Shown: positions 45,186-52,732, counted from the stretch's first letter. The stretch is 64,000 nt of DNA from Limosilactobacillus caviae (GCF_014635905.1 NZ_BMDS01000005.1:1-64000); one strand, 5' to 3'. Numbers and translations: made by a program. The notes: generated by a model from the letters alone, not told the origin.

Positions 45186-45431
45186 ATGCCTATGTATTTA
45201 TCAGATAAACAAGTAACAGCTATCAAACGCAAACGTGGTGAACTTAATTTATCTACTGTAGCACTTGGGCGTGAACTCGGTTTAAGTCGATGGACGCTAG
45301 ACAACATCTTTAAGCGTAACCATCGCAAGGTAACGCCAGCAACTTATAAGAAGTTAAGTGATTGGCTTATTGACGAGTATGCAACGGCGGATATTGCAGA
45401 CAGTACAGCAGTAGCAACACAAGACAAGTAG
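45186..45431 (+). CDS. Cro-like small DNA-binding protein
   Basis: This 81-residue protein has a helix-turn-helix at ~10-60 (VTAIKRKRGELNLSTVALGRELGLSRWTLDNIFKRNHRKVTPATYKKLSDWL). It is first in the rightward operon behind GAGGTGG and so takes the Cro position opposite the repressor. Confidence 0.82.
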   Translation: MPMYLSDKQVTAIKRKRGELNLSTVALGRELGLSRWTLDNIFKRNHRKVTPATYKKLSDWLIDEYATADIADSTAVATQDK

Positions 45432-45443
45432 AGGTGACAAGGA

Positions 45444-45779
45444 ATGACAGAAGTTAAGCAAGATATGAAGACAGCCCCATTTGAGGAGCGAGAGACAATT
45501 ATTTCTTACGACCGCCAAACGGAGACGTGGCACATTTACACGGACGAACCCAAGCACGCTAGAAAGTATGAGAAATACATAACTCATCCCCAGCGCAAAG
45601 GTTATAGCCCATCAGGTCAATTAATCATGTTAGAGGGTGATATTGATAAAGGAACGGTTTCCATTAGCAAGAAAGTACGCCTTACGGAAAAACAAAAAGA
45701 AAAACAGAGGAAAGTGTTACAAAAAGCCCGCATTTCTCACAGAGTTAATTTGCAAACAGAGAAAACAGGCATCAACTAG
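45444..45779 (+). CDS. Unknown protein of the element (111 aa)
   Basis: The gene starts 12 bp after the cro-like gene. The protein has a beta-rich first half (IISYDRQTETWHIYTDEPKHARKYEKYI) and a very basic helical end (KVRLTEKQKEKQRKVLQKARISHRVN), which could bind nucleic acid. It is not recognised. The ribosome site is AGGTGACAAGGA. Confidence 0.65.
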   Translation: MTEVKQDMKTAPFEERETIISYDRQTETWHIYTDEPKHARKYEKYITHPQRKGYSPSGQLIMLEGDIDKGTVSISKKVRLTEKQKEKQRKVLQKARISHRVNLQTEKTGIN

Positions 45780-45850
45780 TTAATTCGATAAATTATCCAC
45801 ATCGATAAAAGAACTCTCAAAAATACAAGACAAGTAAGGGGATGGATTGA

Positions 45851-46465
45851 ATGAACGATTTAGTTTTCATGCACGGTCTAAATGAAGAACCATATACCAC
45901 AGATAAAATCATTGCTGAATGTAGTAATAATCAATTGAAAGTAGTTAAAAACCTAATTCGCAATCACAAACAAGATTTAGAAGAGTTCGGATTTTTGCAC
46001 TTTGAAAATGCTAAATTACCTGGACGAGGACGACCGCAAAAGACCTACCACCTTAACGAGCAACAAGCTACTTTACTAATTACCTACTTGGATAACACAC
46101 CAGAGGTCAATCAGTTTAAGAAAAATCTAGTCCGTGAGTTCTACCGTATGAGAAAAGAGCTTAATCAACGACAGATTAACCGAGCTATTGAAAAGCCACA
46201 GCGAAAATCATTAATGGACGCCGTAAAGGATTGGCCACACGTTACTCAATGGAGTTATCGCAATATGACACAGCTTTTATTGAAGCGTGCAACTGGTGGA
46301 ATGACAGCACAGCAAATTAAGAAACAAAGACACGTCAAAGTTGCGTTAGATGGTCTAACACTCAAAGAACAAGAACGATATAAGCAATTAGAAAATATCG
46401 CAATCGGTCTTGTGGGTCTCAACAAGACGTGGGACGAAGTAAAAGGCGTTTTGCTATTGGCTTAA
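45851..46465 (+). CDS. Rha-family phage regulatory protein
   Basis: This 204-residue protein matches the pRha layout: LVFMHGLNEEPYTTDKIIAECSNNQLKVVKNLIRNHKQDLEEFGFL, then GRPQKTYHLNEQQATLLITYLDNTPEVNQFKKNLVREFYRMRKEL. Rha proteins are phage regulators of the antirepressor type; the C-terminal part here is unassigned. GGGGATGG precedes the ATG. Confidence 0.85.
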   Translation: MNDLVFMHGLNEEPYTTDKIIAECSNNQLKVVKNLIRNHKQDLEEFGFLHFENAKLPGRGRPQKTYHLNEQQATLLITYLDNTPEVNQFKKNLVREFYRMRKELNQRQINRAIEKPQRKSLMDAVKDWPHVTQWSYRNMTQLLLKRATGGMTAQQIKKQRHVKVALDGLTLKEQERYKQLENIAIGLVGLNKTWDEVKGVLLLA

Positions 46466-46482
46466 TGATTGGAGTTGAGAAG

Positions 46483-46758
46483 ATGGAAAGTTTACAAGTG
46501 CAGTTGCCAGATGATTTACAGGAAGCGACTAAAGCAATGATTGGGGATGCACTCAATAAAGCGATTAAGGATGTTCAAACTAAAAACAGCTTCCCACCTT
46601 ATCTAAACAAGGGAGAAGCTAGCGCCTATTGTGGTGTATCACGGGGTATCTTCAATGCTTGGCTTAAAAAGTATGACATCCCCACAATCCAGATTGAGGG
46701 TGTTAGTCGTTTCAGACGAGAAGCCTTAGATGGTTTTATGCAACAACACGAAAAATAA
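46483..46758 (+). CDS. Excisionase-like helix-turn-helix protein
   Basis: The start is ATG 46483 (MESLQVQLPDD), behind GGAG. The 91-residue protein has an N-terminal helix pair and a MerR/Xis-type winged helix at ~37-85 (YLNKGEASAYCGVSRGIFNAWLKKYDIPTIQIEGVSRFRREALDGFM). Such proteins bend att DNA and favour excision by the integrase. Confidence 0.82.
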   Translation: MESLQVQLPDDLQEATKAMIGDALNKAIKDVQTKNSFPPYLNKGEASAYCGVSRGIFNAWLKKYDIPTIQIEGVSRFRREALDGFMQQHEK

Positions 46759-46765
46759 ATAATAT

Positions 46766-46791
46766 CAGCTTGCCAGCGTGGATATTGGAGG
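46766..46791 (+). repeat. 27-bp repeat, copy 2
   Basis: CAGCTTGCCAGCGTGG plus ATATTGGAGG copies the segment at 43965-43991 with one substitution and a missing A. Here GGAGG is the ribosome site of the next gene, 10 bp before its ATG. Confidence 0.65.
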
Positions 46792-46801
46792 ATTTATTAT
46801 C

Positions 46802-46939
46802 ATGAAGCTTTTAACAACTATTGATAAACACATATTAAGCTACTGGGACACAGCACCAAGTGAACGGCTATGGGCTTACCTTGCTACCTTGCCTGTTGTA
46901 CTCGTAGCAATGAATTTAATCGCTCAGTTAATCAAGTAA
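46802..46939 (+). CDS. Small single-TM protein (45 aa)
   Basis: A short gene with GGAGG 10 bp before ATG encodes MKLLTTIDKHILSYWDTAPS followed by a membrane helix (LWAYLATLPVVLVAMNLIAQLIK). Good signals and a tight fit between its neighbours (13 bp to the next start) support it. Function unknown; small membrane proteins are common in satellites. Confidence 0.7.
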   Translation: MKLLTTIDKHILSYWDTAPSERLWAYLATLPVVLVAMNLIAQLIK

Positions 46940-46952
46940 AGGAATGAAGCCG

Positions 46953-47264
46953 ATGAAGCAACTAGACAAAGAAGAGCAACAACTATTGGACTTGTTGCCT
47001 AAAGGGATTGAACGCCCTCGACCACTCAAAGAATTAGTGAAACTCACTGGATGGAGCAATCGCAGAGTTAGAGGAATTATCTATCGCTTAATCGTGCTTC
47101 ACCATGTACCAATTGGAGCGCAGTATAACCGCCCAAACGGCTATTACATCATTACCAATAACGAGGAGCGACAACAAGCCTTAGCACCGCTCACCTCGCA
47201 AATAGCAATGATGAGTAAAAGAGCAGAAGCACTTAGTAACGTAGAATTAGAAAGTGAAGAATAA
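46953..47264 (+). CDS. Winged-helix-like protein of the element
   Basis: I prefer ATG 46953 (MKQLDKEEQQLLDLL) over 46944, because AAAGGA touches the first ATG. The ~103-residue protein has a likely winged helix (LLPKGIERPRPLKELVKLTGWSNRRVRGIIYRLIVLHHVPIGAQ...GYYIITNNEERQQAL). This pattern is common in small phage regulators beside replication genes. Confidence 0.72.
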   Translation: MKQLDKEEQQLLDLLPKGIERPRPLKELVKLTGWSNRRVRGIIYRLIVLHHVPIGAQYNRPNGYYIITNNEERQQALAPLTSQIAMMSKRAEALSNVELESEE

Positions 47265-47336
47265 TGTTTAGACCAAATAAAAAAGCCGTCAAATGCTACT
47301 CACCGACCAAAGTAGTTAGCATTTAACAGCAACAAA

Positions 47337-47378
47337 AGAATAAGAACAACGGATAAAGCCCGTTGCTTTGCTTATTCT
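47337..47378 (+). terminator. Nested hairpin in the early operon
   Basis: AGAATAAG pairs with CTTATTCT and, inside, CAACGG pairs with CCGTTG. Just before, AAATGCTA/TAGCATTT also pair (47291-47322). There is no T run, so it may be an RNA-processing or regulatory structure more than a terminator. Confidence 0.5.
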
Positions 47379-47435
47379 AACATATTTCAGTATTTAAGAC
47401 GGGAAACATCCCCAACAAATGGAGGAATAAGATAA

Positions 47436-47711
47436 ATGGATAGAACTACTATTAATCAAATAGAAGGCGTTAATGTCACTCTTGAAACTGTTTTAGGACT
47501 AGCACAGACAATCAGTGACTTAATAGAGAATGATATTTCGCTTTTTAATATCTACCCTAGCAATGATGAAGGCGAAAAATGGCGGATGAAGCGATTAGGC
47601 AGCAAATTAAATGCGTTATCTAGCGCTACTATTACCGCAACAGAAAAAGCCCAACAGCAAATTGATCTAGTTGTTAATGAGTTACTAAAAGGCGGTGTCA
47701 ACAATGACTAA
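47436..47711 (+). CDS. Unknown protein of the element (91 aa)
   Basis: An alpha-helical soluble protein (ISDLIENDISLFNIYPSND..., KLNALSSATITATEKAQQQIDLVVNEL) with GGAGG before the ATG. It overlaps the next gene by 8 nt. Not recognised. Confidence 0.68.
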   Translation: MDRTTINQIEGVNVTLETVLGLAQTISDLIENDISLFNIYPSNDEGEKWRMKRLGSKLNALSSATITATEKAQQQIDLVVNELLKGGVNND

Positions 47712-47988
47712 AAGCATAGATAAGCTGATAGCAGACCATAAAACCATGAACGGATTAATTTCATCCCTAATCGATTATCACGAAAGGCTCAATGATTATT
47801 TAGCTCCATGCTTAAAGGATGATTACACTCACAATGATTTAATTAGCCTAGTCTTAACGGTCAAGTATCAGCAAGATATTATCAGCGCTTTACATGAGTG
47901 TTTAGAGTGTCTAAATGATAATGATTTAGAAGTACTGCAACGATTAGCGACCCTTGAACTCAAATGCGGTGACACAGAATGCAACTAG
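47704..47988 (+). CDS. Unknown protein of the element (94 aa)
   Basis: I use ATG 47704 (MTKSIDKLIAD), since GGCGG lies suitably upstream. The helical protein (NGLISSLIDYHERLNDYLAPCL, VKYQQDIISALHECLECLNDNDLEVLQRLATLEL) has four cysteines that form no clear metal motif. It overlaps both neighbours, so the genes are coupled. Confidence 0.66.
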   Translation: MTKSIDKLIADHKTMNGLISSLIDYHERLNDYLAPCLKDDYTHNDLISLVLTVKYQQDIISALHECLECLNDNDLEVLQRLATLELKCGDTECN

Positions 47989-48449
47989 TTACTCTTACGG
48001 CCCCAGACGGACACCGTGAACGTTGGGACATGAAAACTACTTACCTCGCCCTGCTCTCGTGGTATTCATATCTTAAAGACACCGAGAACAGCAAAAAACC
48101 AACGGAACTCGCCACCCGTATTAGTAAGTTCGTTGGGGATGATATTAAGCAAGTTCACACCTTTTTAGTTTACTTAGACGGCTTCAATGGTGACTTATAT
48201 TCTAAGTTGTCCTTGCTAACGAACAACGATGATAAAAACACCACTCGCCTTTATTTCATTATGAAGTCGCTTAACAATCCAAATTACTTAGCGCACAACA
48301 AGCGAGAAGAGCGAGAACGCCAAAAGATTGTTGAACGCATTGAACAAGTCACAAATAACGATGTTGAAATGCTTAAACGACTTATCGCTTTAACAAAGCT
48401 ATTTATTGACGGGCAATTAAGTTATAAGAACATGGAGGCGTATAAGTAA
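47979..48449 (+). CDS. Unknown protein of the element (156 aa)
   Basis: The gene overlaps the one before by 10 nt and the one after by 1 nt (ATGA-type). It is mostly helical and charged, with TYLALLSWYSYLKDTENSKKPTELATRISKFVGDDIKQVHTFLVYLDGF in the first half. No known motif; it sits just before the replication initiator. Confidence 0.68.
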   Translation: MQLVTLTAPDGHRERWDMKTTYLALLSWYSYLKDTENSKKPTELATRISKFVGDDIKQVHTFLVYLDGFNGDLYSKLSLLTNNDDKNTTRLYFIMKSLNNPNYLAHNKREERERQKIVERIEQVTNNDVEMLKRLIALTKLFIDGQLSYKNMEAYK

Positions 48450-48634
48450 TGAAATTGCTTCAAGCAACTAATCAAGATGGAAATTTGATATTAAATGACT
48501 TTGCGACAGGAAACGAAATTAGTAAACGAATATATTGGCGTGATAGCACCCCTTATTATCTAAGTAAAGGCGATGACTTGCTAATTCCTTTTAAGGCTAT
48601 CCGTGTAACTAATGTTTACCAAGAGGAGGATTAA
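48449..48634 (+). CDS. Unknown small protein of the element (61 aa)
   Basis: Its start codon shares a base with the previous stop. The short beta-rich protein (LLQATNQDGNLILNDFATGNEISKRIYWRD...LLIPFKAIRVTNVYQEED) precedes the initiator gene by 4 bp. Not recognised. Confidence 0.62.
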   Translation: MKLLQATNQDGNLILNDFATGNEISKRIYWRDSTPYYLSKGDDLLIPFKAIRVTNVYQEED

Positions 48635-48638
48635 AGTA

Positions 48639-49677
48639 ATGGCACAAAGAAGAATGATTAGTAAGTCAATACACCAAGACGGACGCTTTTTGACTTTATC
48701 GCCTGTAAGTAAAATTCTTTACGATGATTTAGTGCTATATGCTGATGATGATGGCTTTTGTTCTGATGTTTCTTTAATTAATTTGATGGATAAAGCAACC
48801 GCTGAAAACTATAGCGAATTGGAACAGGCGGGGCTTATTGTTAATGTTGAGGGAGTTTACTTGATTGTTGACTGGCTAAATACTCAATTATTAAATCACT
48901 ATTCTAGAACTTCTTTTCTCGATTTATCCAGTAAGGTATTTATCAGAATTGATTTTAAATACACAATAAACGCAGAAGATAGAAATATTGCCTTGCCATT
49001 AGATGATTGGGTAGAGAGAAAAAATCGCAACAGACAGATAAATCTTAAAGCCTTGCAACAACAGCGTTTGAAAGGTGTGGTAACCCAAAAGGTAACGAAC
49101 GGTAAACCTAACGTAAACAAAAAGATTACTAAAGGGTCACCTAGTATAGATAAGAATAGTATAGATAAGAGTAGACTAGAACAGTACAGTACAGCTCAGA
49201 ATAGCAAAGAAAAGATCAATAAAGAAAATAACTACAAGTATATAAATAGTTCTTCTAATGGGGGTATGGGGGAAATTCTTCTTAACGACGGCAGTTCTAC
49301 TTCCTCTATAGAGAATAATGCTACTACAGAGAATGGAGGAAACAGTGGAGAAAGAGGTGAAGTAGATAATAGAGTTAATAATCAATTAGATACTAACAAC
49401 AACCAAGATAACATTAACAGTCTATTCAACTACTTAAACGGTATATCACCTACTGACATCCCCAAAGATAATAAAAGGCTTGCTGATGTTTTTGATATGT
49501 TAATCCATCCATAACGGCTATGAAATTGAGGACATCCAATTAGGAATTGATAACATTATGAACGTTGCTAATCAAATGCCACAATATCAAAATGAACAAT
49601 CATTAGCCAAGCTATTAATACAGCACCTACCCGAGTACACCAAGCAAACATTGGAACAATCCTCTAGTAATGACTAA
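48639..49677 (+). pseudogene. Replication initiator (DnaD/phage replisome organiser-like), frameshifted near its end
   Basis: The start is ATG 48639 behind GAGGAGG. The N-terminal winged helix (ISKSIHQDGRFLTLSPVSKILYDDLVLYADDDGFC...LEQAGLIVNVEGVYLIVDW) is that of phage/plasmid replisome organisers. A long Asn/Ser linker follows, then a DnaD-like tail. At 49505-49512 the bases CCATCCAT are a 4-bp tandem duplication. The frame as it stands stops at 49514 after 292 residues. Removing one CCAT continues as LIHNGYEIEDIQLGIDNIMNVANQM and on to a stop at 49677, adding about 53 residues that look like the lost C-terminus. The truncated product may still bind the origin. Confidence 0.8.
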
Positions 49678-49697
49678 GACACAGAGGTGATGCATTC

Positions 49698-50099
49698 ATG
49701 AACCTAAAAGAATTTGAGAGAAGTCTTTCTAACTTTAGCGCTGGATATGAGACCTATACTAAATTGATGAGTGATATTAAACGATTAGACAACCTAATCC
49801 AAGCCAACGAAAAGCAATTAAACGATAGCTTAATCAAGATACCATTTACCCACTTGTATTTTGTTGATGGTCTAGGTATTTTCAAACATCAAACGCCTAC
49901 TCTGCTCAAACAAAACAGGCAATTAATAATTAAATACAATCGAAAGCTAATAAAAGCCAAGAAGCTTTCTAACTCCCTTCTTGAACAACTGGGCAGGATA
50001 AGAAACGATTATCTAACTAGCAATGGTGAGGAAAGCGAAGCAAAAGATAAATTAGCTAATAAATATTTGAAGCAGTGTGGGCAGATTAGACACCCTTAA
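49698..50099 (+). CDS. Unknown coiled-coil protein of the element (133 aa)
   Basis: A basic, largely helical protein (MSDIKRLDNLIQANEKQLNDSLIK, LLKQNRQLIIKYNRKLIKAKKLSNSLLEQLGRI) with heptad-like repeats. AGAGGTGATG lies upstream. It follows the initiator gene. Not recognised; it could be a replication- or packaging-interference protein, but nothing in the sequence shows this. Confidence 0.65.
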   Translation: MNLKEFERSLSNFSAGYETYTKLMSDIKRLDNLIQANEKQLNDSLIKIPFTHLYFVDGLGIFKHQTPTLLKQNRQLIIKYNRKLIKAKKLSNSLLEQLGRIRNDYLTSNGEESEAKDKLANKYLKQCGQIRHP

Positions 50100-50119
50100 A
50101 AAGAAAGGACAAATAAACA

Positions 50120-50521
50120 ATGAATTTTAACATCAAATACCCACCGTTAGTTGAGCAAGCCTACAGTCATTTTCTTTCTATTGGCTTGCATCCTAACAAG
50201 GACAAACTCTATAAAATGCTAGTTGATGAGGGAATGATTGACGAGCTAGGCAATCCTACTCAACAAGCAATTGACGAGGGTTTAGTAGAAGTAGCTGGGA
50301 ACAATCCAATTGAACGCTTTAAGGCTGAAAATCCTCTTGTGGCTCATATTCCAGATGAACATTTCAAAGTACAAGGTAATCAAGTACTCATGGACTGTTA
50401 CGCTGTAAGTGTGGCAGCCACTACAATACTAAATGATCCTACAGCACCACAGGAGCAGAAAGAAAACGCTCAAAGTCTATTGGATAAAGTGAACAGCCTA
50501 GACCATAACGAATGGCATTAA
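50120..50521 (+). CDS. Unknown protein at the end of the early operon (133 aa)
   Basis: The last gene of the rightward operon is 20 bp after the previous one. The acidic soluble protein includes YPPLVEQAYSHFLSIGLHPNKDKLYKMLVDEGMIDELGNPTQQAIDEGLV, which looks like a small helical domain seen in phage antirepressor-like proteins. This is a weak impression only. Confidence 0.62.
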   Translation: MNFNIKYPPLVEQAYSHFLSIGLHPNKDKLYKMLVDEGMIDELGNPTQQAIDEGLVEVAGNNPIERFKAENPLVAHIPDEHFKVQGNQVLMDCYAVSVAATTILNDPTAPQEQKENAQSLLDKVNSLDHNEWH

Positions 50522-50578
50522 TTAACAAATATTTCCGGCACTTTCGGCGGTCTTAAAAAAGTATGACCTACGAAAAAT

Positions 50579-50627
50579 AACATCCCCTCTTTGCCGTTAA
50601 TACAGCGATATAGAGGGGATGTTGTCA
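50579..50627 (+). terminator. Terminator after the element's early operon
   Basis: AACATCCCCTCT pairs exactly with AGAGGGGATGTT over a 21-nt loop. The T run is poor, so termination strength is uncertain. Confidence 0.65.
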
Positions 50628-50951
50628 TTTACTCGGAGGAAAAGGAAGCAAAAAGCGTGCAATGCTTTACTAGCCCAAATGCTGATATACCAATAACTTA
50701 ACTGTAATTTTTCGTTATCAATTGCACGGAAAAGGAACTTGTATAAAGTTTGACTGCTGAAAATTCAGCCACGAAAACTCGACAGTGAAAAATATATAAC
50801 GTATTAAATTAGAACCTTGCTTATTTAAAAATAATCAGCAGTTTTAAAGCCGATAGCGTCTGTTTAATATAATTATTCATTTATGAGTTAAAACTGCTCA
50901 GACGGCTTTAAAATGGAAATTAGCATATATAGAAAAATGGAGTTGATTTAA
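50628..50951. other. Non-coding stretch with overlapping inverted repeats
   Basis: There is no gene. At 50837-50913 two dyads share the bases TTTTAA: AGCAGTTTTAA/TTAAAACTGCT and TTTTAAAGCCG/CGGCTTTAAAA. They cannot form at once, so an RNA from here could switch between two folds, just before the small ORF at 50952. Confidence 0.55.
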
Positions 50952-51098
50952 ATGTTCGCTGTATCGTGTTTATTGATTGTTGTTATTGCTTATGAGTGAT
51001 TAGCTGTAATCATTGATATAATCACATTTAACACCAAAACTAAAAGCAAGAAAGAGCAATATTCGCCCCTCTTTTGCTATCAAAATAGACCATACTAA
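50952..51098 (+). pseudogene. Small hydrophobic toxin-like ORF interrupted by TGA
   Basis: The reading MFAVSCLLIVVIAYE is stopped by TGA at 50997-50999. The same frame then continues LAVIIDIITFNTKTKSKKEQ to a TAA at 51096. A single membrane helix followed by a basic tail is the pattern of type I toxins. TGA is one base from TGG (Trp), so it looks like a nonsense mutation. GGAG lies 10 bp upstream. A strong terminator follows. Evidence is pattern only. Confidence 0.45.
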
Positions 51099-51134
51099 AA
51101 AGCCCCCGTTATCTTTCAACGGGGGTTAGTTTAT
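51097..51134. terminator. Bidirectional terminator
   Basis: CCCCCGTT and AACGGGGG pair around a short loop, with A-rich and T-rich sides. Confidence 0.88.
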
Positions 51135-51183
51135 TGATACTTTGGGAACGCACATCGACTTTTTTGTACGACAAATTCCAACA

Positions 51184-51234
51184 AAAAAAGACGCTCTACT
51201 GTGAGTGCGCCCCTTAGATACAAACTTAAAGCAA
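51184..51234 (-). ncRNA. Short minus-strand RNA gene, copy 1
   Basis: Read on the minus strand, a TGTGATATAAT extended -10 (about 51239-51249) is followed by ~50 nt ending in GGCGCACTCACAGTAGAGCG and a T run. The same block, with most bases conserved, is found at 53384-53434, exactly 2200 bp away. A short RNA with its own terminator is the shape of an antisense antitoxin RNA. Confidence 0.55.
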
Positions 51235-51322
51235 TTCATTATATCACATGATTTTATTTACCCTAAAAAGGGTATGAATTTATTCTATCAGTTAGCATTC
51301 AATATTAGAAGCTCACCTGTTA

Positions 51323-51352
51323 TTGAATATGCTTATGATAGTTATATATAAT
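51323..51352 (+). promoter_or_regulatory. Promoter of small transcription unit
   Basis: TTGAAT, 18 bp, TATAAT. Confidence 0.65.
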
Positions 51353-51467
51353 ATAAGCATGGCAAACGAGAGGGAGTAGCTACCCTTGAATTTACCTAGA
51401 TGGAATACAGGCAACGGCCAAGCGTTACCAATTACATGGTAGACCACAGGAGGCGTTGGCCTATGTT

Positions 51468-51587
51468 TTGTTATCTACCAAGCAGGAGAATATAACGGCG
51501 TTTGCTATTTCAGCGTTAATACTCTCGCAAGCTTTTTATTGGGTTTGTCGTGGAATTGCGCTAATAATAAAAGCACTCAAGCAATAG
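51468..51587 (+). CDS. Candidate type I toxin-like membrane peptide (39 aa)
   Basis: From TTG 51468 the frame reads LLSTKQENITAFAISALILS, then QAFYWVCRGIALIIKALKQ: one membrane helix and a basic end. AGGAGG (51448-51453) is 14 bp upstream and lies in a loop closed by GGCCAA-CG/CG-TTGGCC (51416-51461), which would hide it. A competing ATG (51463) has better spacing but gives only ten codons. The unit has its own promoter and two terminators. This is a candidate, not a recognised family. Confidence 0.4.
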   Translation: MLSTKQENITAFAISALILSQAFYWVCRGIALIIKALKQ

Positions 51588-51663
51588 CCTAAGTGCTTTT
51601 ATTAACGTTCTTCTGTTTGTAGACCATCGGGCGTTAGGTTCTAGCACAACCTAGCGCCTTTTT
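51568..51663 (+). terminator. Two successive terminators
   Basis: AAAAGCACT/AGTGCTTTT at 51569-51600 overlaps the peptide's stop. GGCGTTAGGTT/AACCTAGCGCC plus TTTTT at 51630-51663 is a strong second hairpin (one mismatch). Confidence 0.85.
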
Positions 51664-51762
51664 ACATAAACAATTATAACATGTGCATATAACTATACAA
51701 GATATAACTTTACGCTATAAGACACTATATTACACTATATGCAATTTAAGGGGATGTTTTTC

Positions 51763-51942
51763 ATGGTTACACAAGCACAAATGCGAGCTACAAGACGATA
51801 CAAGAAACGACACCCAGAAAAGAATAGACTTTATCAATATCGCTCAAATGCTAAAACGTTTATTAAACACTATGCAGATAAGGACGACCTAGACAAATTA
51901 ATATCACTAGCACAAGAGCAAAAAGCTAAGCTAAGCGATTAA
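51763..51942 (+). CDS. Small basic protein, paralogue 1 (59 aa)
   Basis: I use ATG 51763 (MVTQAQMRATRRYKKRHPEK), 10 bp after AGGGGATG. The protein is basic in its first half and ends DLDKLISLAQEQKAKLSD. It aligns along its length with the protein at 53137 (AK-x-FI, D-x-D-x-L, Q-x3-LSD). Similar short proteins occur in lactobacillus plasmids and islands. Function unknown; it may bind nucleic acid. Confidence 0.7.
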   Translation: MVTQAQMRATRRYKKRHPEKNRLYQYRSNAKTFIKHYADKDDLDKLISLAQEQKAKLSD

Positions 51943-52128
51943 GTGACGAGGGCGCAAAATTGCGCTTACCCGTAAAAAAACAAGTTAACTAACTAAAGGA
52001 CGACCTAGACAACTAGACCGCCCCTTTATTTTGCACCACTCAATTATTTAATATCGTACCTTATCGAATGCACGTAAAGCAAGAAAGGTATGCATATAAA
52101 ATGCCATACTAAAAAGGCGCTTTTTTTA

Positions 52129-52643
52129 ATGCTCAGATTAAAAATGATGGCAAATGATGGCACGATGGTAGGAAATGGTAGGATAAAACATCAATATCAA
52201 AATAGCTAAATCATTTGAGATTGCATTTAATGGATGGTTGCAAATGGTAGCATAAAAAAAGAGTAGCCATCATAAGCTACCCTTGATATTGTCGAAAAAT
52301 TAACAACTTTACTTTTCACGCCCCATAGGTATTTTAGCATATTATCTTGAGTATAATTTAGTGCGCACCCTCATTAAAAAGTGTGCACACAAAAGAAAAA
52401 AGTATGCATACAAAAACGAGAAAGGTTGCACCCTATTTTGATAGCCCTTGAAAGCCTCTAGCTTTACGGTTAAAACCTAGTAAATCCTAGGATTTTATTA
52501 GTGTTAAAATGCTCAGAAATGCTCGGATTTTATAGGTATCTAATGCTTGCAAATGCTAACATTTTCTACTAGCGGATGTTGGGAAATGTTGGAGTTAAAT
52601 CGTTGAGAAATGTTAAGGTTTTAATGCTTGCAAATGCTAGCAT
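52129..52643. repeat. Array of paired decamers (about nine units)
   Basis: Each unit is two near-identical 9-mers spaced by one A, i.e. a 10-bp period: 52144 (ATGATGGCA twice), 52165 (ATGGTAGGA twice), 52234, 52474, 52509, 52543, 52576, 52600 and 52624, plus a half unit at 52129. The shared frame is A-T-n-n-T-n-G-n-A. The variable bases differ between units but are mostly the same in both halves of a unit. Units are 21 to 240 bp apart, in sequence without genes. Confidence 0.8.
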
Positions 52644-52670
52644 ATTTTTCAAATATTTTAGTATTCCTTA

Positions 52671-52699
52671 TTGCCACCGTTGATACATATGTATATAAT
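52671..52699 (+). promoter_or_regulatory. Promoter of second small transcription unit
   Basis: TTGCCA (52671-52676), 17 bp, TATAAT (52694-52699). Confidence 0.8.
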
Positions 52700-52732
52700 A
52701 TAGTTAGCCCCTAAGGAAAGGGGGTGATTAAA

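Noticed and set aside
46429-46482. Longer N-terminus for the excisionase-like gene
   Set aside because: It overlaps the previous gene without a ribosome site, while ATG 46483 has one.
52129-52643. The repeat array as a CRISPR
   Set aside because: Units are 19 bp, doubled, diverge from each other, have irregular gaps of 2 to 220 bp and no cas genes are near.
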